A program made the position numbers and the translations under genes. Shown piece after piece: positions 1 through 7,933 of a stretch of 34,973 nt of DNA. The notes under the pieces were generated by a model that was not told the DNA's origin, did not search any database, and saw only the letters and a list, made by a program, of their open reading frames with translations. Origin of the DNA: Enhygromyxa salina (lineage in GTDB: Bacteria; Myxococcota_A; Polyangia; Nannocystales; Nannocystaceae); NCBI RefSeq assembly GCF_002994635.1, contig NZ_PVNL01000003.1, positions 1 to 34,973 of the forward strand, given 5' to 3'. Position 1 is the stretch's first letter, and every line of letters starts with the position of its first letter.

Positions 1-1275
1 CCCTACGCCCCCCCCTTATACCCCGACACCCGAATACACTCCCCAATCAACGCATTCGTCCGCGACAACCTAGCCTCAATCCGAACCCTAGCCCCCGCCG
101 CGCCCGCAGCCATCTTCATGAAAGTCGGCGCATCCAGCACGGTCAGCCCCAGCACCCTCTACTGCTTCGCCAACGACATCGTCGATCTCGACATCCACGA
201 AGACATCCTCGGCCCAACCCTCGACTTCTTCCTACTCGGCGACGCCGGCGGCACGACCCCCTTCGATCGGGACACGCTCGCGGCGATGTCGGGCAAGAGC
301 GCGGGTTGGGCGATCGAGGGCATGCCACCACCGATCGAGCAAGAGCGCACCGCGATCCACCCGTCAGGCCCCAGCCTCGCGCTCGTGCACTACGGCACCA
401 ACGACATGCAGTTGGGCATCACCTACGCCTCGGCGATGCCCAACTACTTCGCGAACATGAGCGACCTGCTCGACATCCTGATCGACGCCGGCATCGTCCC
501 CATCGTATTTGGCATCTCCCGACGCCTGGACTCCGAGTCCGCAGATCTGTGGGTGCAGACCTACAACGCGGTGTCCCGAGGCCTGGCCCAGGCCCGATCG
601 ATCCCGTTCATCGATCTACGCCTCGCGACCGAGCCCCTGCCCAACCACGGCATCTCGGGCGACGGCCTCCACCTCGAGGGCTTCAGCGATGGCCCGTGCC
701 TGTTCAGCCCGGAAGGCCTGACCCACGGCTACAACATGCGCAACCTGATCGCGCTCGAGGGCCTCGACCGAACCCGGCGATCACTCGAGAGCGACGGCGA
801 GAGCAACGGCGACCCCACCCCTGACGTCGACCCAGATATCGACGAACCAGCGATCTTGCTCGAGGGCCTAGGCGACGTCGACGCGCCCCTCGAGATCCCC
901 GCCCTGCCGTTTGCGGACACCAACACCACGGTCAACGCCCCTAGCCTGCTGCTCGACGTGTACTCGGGCTGCGGCTCCGTGGCCGACGAGTCCGGCCCCG
1001 AGAACATCTATCGACTGGTGCTGGCCGAGGTCACGCCGATCCGCGCGATGGTGCTCGATCGCGCCGGCGTCGACATCGACATCCACGTGCTCGACGACAC
1101 GGCCAGCGAGATCGGATGCATCGCTCGCGCGGATCGCCTGATCGAGCTCACGCTCGATCCCGGCACTTACTACTTTTCACTCGACACCTACGTCGACGGA
1201 CAGGCCGTCGAGCAGAGCGGCGAGTACACGTTCGTGGTGCTCGCGTGCGAGGCAGGCGACGTCGACTGCCTCTGA
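1..1275 (+). CDS. Secreted SGNH/GDSL-type hydrolase with a C-terminal beta-sandwich domain, 5' end outside the window
   Basis: The frame is open from base 1 (424 codons visible), so the start lies outside the window. The N-terminal part matches the SGNH hydrolase plan. Block I appears as KVGASSTVS near codons 41-49, with Ala where GDS usually has Asp. Block III is HYGTND, with Gly and Asn near codons 132-134. Block V is GDGLHL, with the catalytic Asp and His near codons 221 and 224. Such enzymes are esterases or lipases acting on acyl or acetyl esters; the substrate cannot be read from sequence. An Asp/Glu/Pro-rich linker follows (about codons 265-285). The last ~100 codons resemble a pre-peptidase C-terminal (PPC) type beta-sandwich (LTLDPGTYYFSLDTY), common on secreted myxobacterial proteins. 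It converges with the dehydratase gene across a 28-base gap. Confidence 0.75.
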   Translation, partial: PYAPPLYPDTRIHSPINAFVRDNLASIRTLAPAAPAAIFMKVGASSTVSPSTLYCFANDIVDLDIHEDILGPTLDFFLLGDAGGTTPFDRDTLAAMSGKSAGWAIEGMPPPIEQERTAIHPSGPSLALVHYGTNDMQLGITYASAMPNYFANMSDLLDILIDAGIVPIVFGISRRLDSESADLWVQTYNAVSRGLAQARSIPFIDLRLATEPLPNHGISGDGLHLEGFSDGPCLFSPEGLTHGYNMRNLIALEGLDRTRRSLESDGESNGDPTPDVDPDIDEPAILLEGLGDVDAPLEIPALPFADTNTTVNAPSLLLDVYSGCGSVADESGPENIYRLVLAEVTPIRAMVLDRAGVDIDIHVLDDTASEIGCIARADRLIELTLDPGTYYFSLDTYVDGQAVEQSGEYTFVVLACEAGDVDCL

Positions 1276-1303
1276 GACCTCTGGGGGATCTGTTTGCCCC
1301 GAC

Positions 1304-1609
1304 TCACATCGCGCCGCAGCGACGCTCCATCGCCTTGGCCAGCTCGACGCACAGCGACGAGACCCCGCCCAGATCGTGGGACCACAGCTCGATCTCGACG
1401 CGATTGTAGACGTTTGTCCAGTTCGGGTGATGGTTGAGGCGCTCGGCGTCGAACGCCACGGCGGTCATGAACCCGATCGCGGCGGGGAAGTCGGCGAAAC
1501 AGAATTTTTTACGCAGGCGATCGTCGAGGGTCCAGCCGTCGAGGGCTGCGAGCGCGGCCTCGCGGGCCGCTTGATCGAGTAGTCGGTTCTCTGGGGCAGG
1601 CATGCTCAT
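1304..1609 (-). CDS. phhB: 4a-hydroxytetrahydrobiopterin dehydratase (pterin-4a-carbinolamine dehydratase, DCoH/PCD family)
   Basis: The 101-aa product has the usual length for this family. It carries the signature HHPNW (residues 60-64) followed by NVYNRVEIELWSHD, which supplies the third active-site His (H78). The enzyme dehydrates 4a-hydroxytetrahydropterin to quinonoid dihydropterin, recycling the cofactor of aromatic amino acid hydroxylases; it is cytoplasmic. Two in-frame ATGs lie 6 bases apart (1609 and 1603). An AAGGA sequence sits about 7 bases before the second and only about 1 base before the first, so translation may start at 1603 (99 aa). No pterin-dependent hydroxylase gene is seen nearby. 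The PilZ gene lies 34 bases upstream on the same strand and may share its transcript. Confidence 0.9.
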   Translation of the reverse strand: MSMPAPENRLLDQAAREAALAALDGWTLDDRLRKKFCFADFPAAIGFMTAVAFDAERLNHHPNWTNVYNRVEIELWSHDLGGVSSLCVELAKAMERRCGAM

Positions 1610-1643
1610 GTCCTTGGTGTGGTGAGAGTAGCGCCGATCGCAG

Positions 1644-2000
1644 TTAGTTGCGCTGTCGAACCGCCGCCGCTCGCTTCGCCGCGATGTAGCCGCGCACGCG
1701 GGTCCGTGTGCCGAGATCCATTGGGTGCAGCTTCAGACCCCACACGTGGGTCTGCCCGTCGCCCAGGGGGTGGCTGTGCACGACCATGGCCTCGACGTCC
1801 GTCCACGCCGCGTCGCTGTTGCCCAGCTTGAAGCGCACCTGGACCGCGCAGGTCGGGGCGGCGGCCGCGGCCAGCACCGCCATCCCTGTCCGCGACACGT
1901 CCAGGGTCTGACACGCGACCGTGTGATCGCCTAGATCGACGACACCAACCGAGTGCAACGCAACACGTTCCTCACGACGCCTCTCATCCTCGCTGTTCAT
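1644..2000 (-). CDS. PilZ domain protein (putative cyclic-di-GMP receptor)
   Basis: Starting at the ATG at 2000 the product has 118 aa. It contains the two PilZ hallmarks: an arginine cluster at the start (ERRREERVAL, an RxxxR-type motif) and a D-x-S-x-x-G element (DVSRTG), followed by a run of beta strands ending in GLKL. PilZ domains bind cyclic-di-GMP and pass the signal to motility, polysaccharide or transcription partners. Here the domain stands alone, so the output partner is unknown. A 12-residue upstream extension would need a TTG start and adds nothing PilZ-like, so the ATG at 2000 is preferred. No clear Shine-Dalgarno sequence precedes it. It is on the same strand as the dehydratase gene, with unrelated function. 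Confidence 0.85.
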   Translation of the reverse strand: MNSEDERRREERVALHSVGVVDLGDHTVACQTLDVSRTGMAVLAAAAAPTCAVQVRFKLGNSDAAWTDVEAMVVHSHPLGDGQTHVWGLKLHPMDLGTRTRVRGYIAAKRAAAVRQRN

Positions 2001-2074
2001 GCGGCCGACAATACCGACAAAGTGCGCTGCAGCCAATTGAAACCATCCCGCTGCCCACGGGCGAGCCAGTCAAA

Positions 2075-2129
2075 GAACGGCGCCTGCAAGCGGGCGAGAA
2101 GCCTCGCCCGAGTTGCAAGCAGCCTGGCG
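2075..2129. repeat. Hairpin-forming dispersed repeat, copy 1
   Basis: This is the left member of a direct repeat pair; the other copy is at 2243-2294. The core is a perfect 8-bp inverted repeat, CGGGCGAG (2091-2098) and CTCGCCCG (2103-2110), with a 4-base loop. It is extended by an outer TGCAA/TTGCA pairing (2085-2089 with 2113-2117). The two copies agree at most positions over about 50 bases. It lies between the divergent PilZ and beta-propeller genes. There is no T run, so it is not a standard terminator. A REP-like intergenic element is the simplest reading. Confidence 0.6.
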
Positions 2130-2242
2130 TGGGCGCAAACAAAGCGCAGTGCTGCGAAAATATCGCGATTGCACACAATGCGCAGGAAACTTCGGGATCG
2201 ACGAATAAGCTCCGTCCATCACCCTGATCGGAGCACGATGAC

Positions 2243-2294
2243 GAATGGCGCCTGCAAGCGGGCGAGGAGCCTCGGCCGAGCTGAAACCAGCCCC
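2243..2294. repeat. Hairpin-forming dispersed repeat, copy 2
   Basis: This is the second copy of the element at 2075-2129, 168 bases downstream and ending just before the start codon of the beta-propeller lipoprotein. The shared block GGCGCCTGCAAGCGGGCGAG is identical in both copies. The stem CGGGCGAG (2259-2266) with CTCGGCCG (2271-2278) carries one mismatch, and the outer pairing is lost. It is therefore the more degenerate copy. Its position means it would lie in the 5' leader or promoter of the downstream gene. Confidence 0.55.
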
Positions 2295-2297
2295 GCC

Positions 2298-5174
2298 ATG
2301 TTCGTGATGGTCAACTCAATATTGTCACTCTGTGTACTCGGGCTCAGCGCCTGCACACGTGGCGACACTCAGGGACGCGAGGACTTCATCTCCGACGATC
2401 CCAGCGTCAGCGCGGCCGACATCGACACCAGCGAGGCATTTCCCGGCGTCGGTGGCGGCGTCGAGACCGAGATCGGCGATCCCGTCCTCACCCAGCTCGA
2501 CGGCGACCGGCTCTATGCACTGTCGTCCCACGCGGGCCTGGCCGTGGTCGACGTGAGCGCTCCCGACCGGCTCACAACGCTCGGCAAGTGGAAGCTCGAC
2601 GCCGAGCCGATCGCGCTGCACGTCGAGGGCGACCGCGTGTTCGTGCTGCTCGACGAGTCCGAGCTCTGGGAGTGGGACGCGGCGCTCGAGCGCTGGGCGT
2701 TCGCAACGAGCAGCCAGCTGGTCGCGCTCGACACGACCGACCCCGAGCGAATCGCGATCGCGGGCGAGCTCAGGTTGCCAGGGCACGCTGTGGAGTCGCT
2801 CTGGACCGGCAATGTGGTGATGGTGGTCACGCTCGAGGACGGCTCCTGCTGGGGTTGTGACGGCCAGCCCAAGACAGTGATCACCTCGCTCGACATCAGC
2901 GACCCAACCCACCCGGCGATCGTCGACCAGCGCGATTTCCCGGCGACCGGGCCGAGCTGGGCCTGGCAGCGCAGCGTCGAGTTGACCAATGAACGCATGT
3001 ATGTGGCCGCGCAGCCGCGGGCGTGGGGCGGGCACTCGGCCGGCCACGGCTCGGTCATCGATGTGATCGACATCTCGGCGGGCGACGGCTCGCTGAGCCT
3101 GGGCAACAGCTTCGCGGTCGTCGGCAGCGTGTCCGACCGCTGGCAGATGAACGAACATCAGGGCGTGCTCCGGGTCATCAGCACGCTCGGCCAGCAGGAC
3201 CCGGTGCTCGAGACCTTCGCGGTTGTGTCGGCGCAGTCGATCGTGCCGCTGGGCAGCGCGGCGCTCTCGTTGCCAACCCCCGAGTCGCTGGGCCGCGTGA
3301 CCTTTGACGGCCCCCGCGCGTACGCGACCTCGACCGCGCGGAGCGATCCGCTGGTCACGATCGATCTGAGCGACCCGGCCAACCCGGTCCAAGCTGGCGC
3401 GCTGGAGCTCCCGGGCTGGGTCCACGCTGTCGTGCCCCGCGAAGATCGGGTGTTGGCCCTCGGCTTCGACCCTGGCCATCCAGACGGCGGCCTCAACCTC
3501 AGCCTGGTCGACGTGACGACGCTCGCCCAGCCAGCGCTGCGCAGCCGGGTCTACTTTGGTGGCGACTGGGCTCAGAACGCCGAGCCGCTCACGGTCATCG
3601 ACGACGAACAGATGATCCTCGTGCCGCACACGGGTGTTGACCACGGGGGCCAGCCCGACTGTCGTGGGCGCCGCCGCAGCGGGGTTCAGCTCATCGATTG
3701 GCTCGGCGACGATCTGACCGCGCGTGGCTCGGTCGCCACCCACGGCCAAGCTCGCCGGGCGTTCACCCATGCCCAGCGGCTCTTGATCGCGTCCGAGCTC
3801 GAACTGGCCAGCTTCGACCACGCTGAGCGCGACGCGCCCGAGCCCCGCGACAGCCTCGCGGTGGCCGTGAACGTCGACGACCTGCTCGTGCTCGACACGG
3901 ACACAGGCGATGTCTGGGTTCGCAAGGCGCGGGATTGGTCGACAGGTGAACAACGGCTCGAGATCGTCACCGCGGATGATCCAGGCGCTCCCGGGCCGAT
4001 CGGCGTGGTCGATCTGGGCGAGCCCGACGACTGTGAGCTGCGCCAGATCGAAGGGCTGTTCGCGATCGACGATCACCTGTTCGTGGTCCAGTCTTCGCGC
4101 ACCAACGGCGAGGCTCCGCTCGTTCGAGTCATCTCCGTGGACCTCGGCGATCCGAGCGCGCCGGTCATCGCCGACAGCTTGGAGATCCCCGGCCAGCGTG
4201 TTCACGGCGTGGCCACGCTCGCCAACGTCATCACGCGGTCGAGCTGGCTCGCGCACGACGGTGAGCACCTCGCGATGCTCGTGCGAGATCCAAGCGAGGT
4301 GGCGCGGGTTCAGGTGATCGCGCTGGGAGATCCGCGCGCGCTGGCGATCAGCGCGACCCTCGAGCGGCCCCCCGGGCAGACCCAGGGCCAGCTGTCGGTC
4401 CTCTCCGACACGATCGTGTCATGGCACACGGAGCCACTCGAGGACCAGCCTGGCAAGGTCCGGTTCTACCTGGATCGCCTGGTGCAGACTCAGAATTCAC
4501 CGAGCTGGGCCGGCAAGATCAACGTACCAGGTATCGTCATTGCGTACGATCCACGCGCCGGGCGAGCCGCGACGGTGGACTTCCGCCTCGAGCAGCTCGA
4601 GCTCGACGCGGCGGCGTGCTACCGGCACCCAAACCACTGGACGTTCGACCCCGACCCCGACCCCACGCAGCTCGGGACCTGCACGCTGATCCGCCGCACC
4701 CTCGAGCGCCTGGAGCTCGACGGCTCGCAGGCCACGCTGGTCGAGACCGTCGACATTGAAGCTGACGCCGGGCTCGCGCAGCTGCTTGCGACCGACTCGC
4801 GGGTGTTCGCGAAGACCAACGCGTCATGGTGGGATGAGGCCGAGGGTCTGTACCACCGCGACACCACGCTGATCATCGCAGACATCCTCGCGCCGACCAC
4901 CAAGCTGCAGGCGCTCGACGGTGAGCAGCTCGGCGATTGGTGGTGGTTGCTGAGCGTCGACGGATCCCGGGCGCTGAGCCGCTCGAACGAGGGCCACCTC
5001 AGCCTGGTCGACGCAGACGATCTCGAGCGGCCATCGGTCAAGACCACGGCGCTCCCGCGGTGGAGCGACTGCCAACGCCCCGTGGTCGCGGCCGGCACGA
5101 TCTACTGTGCGATGGGCTTTCGCGGCCTCGCTGCCGTCGAGTCGTGCGGGGACGCGGCTCCCTCGAGCCGATGA
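2298..5174 (+). CDS. Lipoprotein with a large beta-propeller domain
   Basis: From the ATG at 2298 the product has 958 aa. It begins with a lipoprotein signal peptide (hydrophobic ILSLCVLG and lipobox LSAC, Cys19). The rest is a long series of beta-propeller blades of the type 'YALSSHAGLAVVDVSAP' and 'TVIDLSDPANP', meaning LVIVD-like strands that compare an 'ID(I/L)SDP' phrase with a measured value. This matches secreted C-terminal beta-propeller proteins (Beta_propel-like), which are surface or periplasmic proteins of unknown ligand. The reading frame is open upstream to about 1953, but that part encodes the hairpin repeats and has no protein-like features, so the start just before the signal peptide was chosen; the ATG at 2307 is also possible. 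No strong ribosome-binding site is visible. No catalytic motif was recognised. Confidence 0.75.
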   Translation: MFVMVNSILSLCVLGLSACTRGDTQGREDFISDDPSVSAADIDTSEAFPGVGGGVETEIGDPVLTQLDGDRLYALSSHAGLAVVDVSAPDRLTTLGKWKLDAEPIALHVEGDRVFVLLDESELWEWDAALERWAFATSSQLVALDTTDPERIAIAGELRLPGHAVESLWTGNVVMVVTLEDGSCWGCDGQPKTVITSLDISDPTHPAIVDQRDFPATGPSWAWQRSVELTNERMYVAAQPRAWGGHSAGHGSVIDVIDISAGDGSLSLGNSFAVVGSVSDRWQMNEHQGVLRVISTLGQQDPVLETFAVVSAQSIVPLGSAALSLPTPESLGRVTFDGPRAYATSTARSDPLVTIDLSDPANPVQAGALELPGWVHAVVPREDRVLALGFDPGHPDGGLNLSLVDVTTLAQPALRSRVYFGGDWAQNAEPLTVIDDEQMILVPHTGVDHGGQPDCRGRRRSGVQLIDWLGDDLTARGSVATHGQARRAFTHAQRLLIASELELASFDHAERDAPEPRDSLAVAVNVDDLLVLDTDTGDVWVRKARDWSTGEQRLEIVTADDPGAPGPIGVVDLGEPDDCELRQIEGLFAIDDHLFVVQSSRTNGEAPLVRVISVDLGDPSAPVIADSLEIPGQRVHGVATLANVITRSSWLAHDGEHLAMLVRDPSEVARVQVIALGDPRALAISATLERPPGQTQGQLSVLSDTIVSWHTEPLEDQPGKVRFYLDRLVQTQNSPSWAGKINVPGIVIAYDPRAGRAATVDFRLEQLELDAAACYRHPNHWTFDPDPDPTQLGTCTLIRRTLERLELDGSQATLVETVDIEADAGLAQLLATDSRVFAKTNASWWDEAEGLYHRDTTLIIADILAPTTKLQALDGEQLGDWWWLLSVDGSRALSRSNEGHLSLVDADDLERPSVKTTALPRWSDCQRPVVAAGTIYCAMGFRGLAAVESCGDAAPSSR

Positions 5175-5475
5175 CCGCACCGTCGCACCGATCACACAGG
5201 TGCCCGCCAAGCGCCTCGAGGTCAGCAGGTCCAGGGGCTCGAGCTGCCCAACGAGTGAGGCTGTCGCGCACCTCGGCAGATCGATTGTGGTTGGACGCAC
5301 GCCGAACGGCGGGCTCGACTTCGCGCGAGCGACCATGTGCTGATCCTCCAATTGAGCACTGGCGATCGATCTCAGCAGCGAGTCTGGATACAGGCCGAGC
5401 CACCCGAGCTCCACAGCCTCACGCGCGCTGCCGCTACGCAGGCGAATTCCCTGGGGGGACCGAGTAGGATGTCGC
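5175..5475. other. Intergenic stretch without a supported gene
   Basis: About 300 bases separate two plus-strand lipoprotein genes. Open frames cross it on both strands, but none has a start with a ribosome-binding site or a recognisable family. No terminator hairpin with a T run follows the beta-propeller gene. The last ~40 bases must hold the leader of the downstream lipoprotein. Confidence 0.5.
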
Positions 5476-6846
<1,371 letters not shown>

Positions 6847-6868
6847 GCTCTGCGCAACCGCGTACAAG

Positions 6869-6899
6869 AGGCCCAGGAGCGCTGCTCCTGGGCCTTTTT
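6869..6899 (+). terminator. Rho-independent terminator of the fibrinogen-like lipoprotein gene
   Basis: A perfect 12-bp inverted repeat, AGGCCCAGGAGC (6869-6880) and GCTCCTGGGCCT (6884-6895), with a 3-base loop is followed directly by TTTT. It starts 22 bases after the stop codon at 6846. The convergent minus-strand gene ends at 6914. In that direction the stem is not followed by a T run, so it should work mainly for the plus-strand gene. Confidence 0.9.
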
Positions 6900-6913
6900 C
6901 ATGTGGACTCGAT

Positions 6914-7816
6914 TCAGGGCATGTCGGCGGCGCAGCGAAACCCGTGCTCGGGCTGCGCGGCGTCGGGGTCGGCCTTGCGCCGCTCGAACACCCGCAAATT
7001 GAGATCGCTAAAGTCGGTGAGGTCGCCGCCACGATTGACCTTCTGGGTCCCGTCGGTGGGCCCCTGCGGATCCGTGGTTTCGCCGGTCGTGTAGTAGTCG
7101 GCCGCGAACCAGTCCGAGACCCACTCGTCGACGTTGCCCGCCATCTGCAGGGCCCCGATCAGCGACGCGCCGTCCTCGTAGGCCTCGACCGGGGAGGTCA
7201 TGCCGGTCATGCAGCCGTAGTCGCCCATGTCGCCCGCGGCCGAGATCATGTGGGCGAGCGCGCAGGTGGCCGCGCCGCTGCCCCAGGGGAAGGTGCGGCT
7301 GTCTGGGCTGGCCGCAGCGAGCTCCCACTCGGCCTCGGTCGGCAGCCGGCGGTCGATCCACCCGCAGTAGTCCACGGCCTGCTGCCAGGTCACGCAGTTG
7401 ATCGGGTGATCGCCCAGCGCAGCGTTGCCGTAGTTGCAGTCAATGTCGGTGGCGGCCGCGGTGCAGACCCCGGCGTCGACGCAGCCTTGGTAGGCCGCGA
7501 CCGTGACCTCGGTGCGCTCGATGTAGAAGCCCGAGACGGTCACGTCACGGCCTGGATTGTCTGGATCGCAGGCCATGTCTTCCGGCCCGCAGCCCATGAA
7601 AAAGCTGGCGCCGGGGACCTCGAGGAGGTTGGGATCTTCCTCATCCCCGGTGTCGGTCTCCGTCTGTGTGTCTTCGCTGGTCTGTGTGGCCGAGTCGCTG
7701 GTGTCGGTTGGGGCCGAGTCGGCCTCTGCGCCACCGTCGTCACCCCCACATCCGAGCAGGCACGCCGCTACGAGCACCATACTGCCGAGCAAGACCCCCG
7801 AGACGGAACGCTTCAT
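6914..7816 (-). CDS. Lipoprotein with formylglycine-generating-enzyme (SUMF1/FGE-sulfatase) fold, probably not a catalytic FGE
   Basis: From the ATG at 7816 the product has 300 aa. The signal peptide ends in LLGC (Cys23; a second Cys in VAAC is at 19). A Thr/Ser/Asp-rich linker runs to about residue 60. The rest is an FGE-sulfatase domain: VPGASFFMGCG, FYIERTEVTVAAYQGC, INCVTWQQAVDYCGW, RLPTEAEWELAAA, GNVDEWVSDW, VNRGGD and a final GFRCA. True FGEs have a copper-binding pair of cysteines in a CxxxxC context near the C-terminus; here that stretch reads LNLRVFERRKADP with no Cys, so oxidase activity is doubtful. The gene diverges from a Ser/Thr kinase across 117 bases, a pairing often seen in myxobacteria, so a ligand-binding or envelope role is inferred. 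Confidence 0.85.
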   Translation of the reverse strand: MKRSVSGVLLGSMVLVAACLLGCGGDDGGAEADSAPTDTSDSATQTSEDTQTETDTGDEEDPNLLEVPGASFFMGCGPEDMACDPDNPGRDVTVSGFYIERTEVTVAAYQGCVDAGVCTAAATDIDCNYGNAALGDHPINCVTWQQAVDYCGWIDRRLPTEAEWELAAASPDSRTFPWGSGAATCALAHMISAAGDMGDYGCMTGMTSPVEAYEDGASLIGALQMAGNVDEWVSDWFAADYYTTGETTDPQGPTDGTQKVNRGGDLTDFSDLNLRVFERRKADPDAAQPEHGFRCAADMP

Positions 7817-7933
7817 GGTCGGCAAGATCGCACGGACACCAGCGGATGTGCAGTGTTTTTGGTCGGACGATCGCACCTGTGGAGATCGCCAGGGGCTCGG
7901 ATCTCGCAACCGCTGGTAGACTGCGGCGACGGC

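Noticed and set aside
1953..2297. N-terminal extension of the beta-propeller protein
   Set aside because: The open frame covers the hairpin repeats and lies before a clear lipoprotein signal peptide, so the extension would bury the signal.
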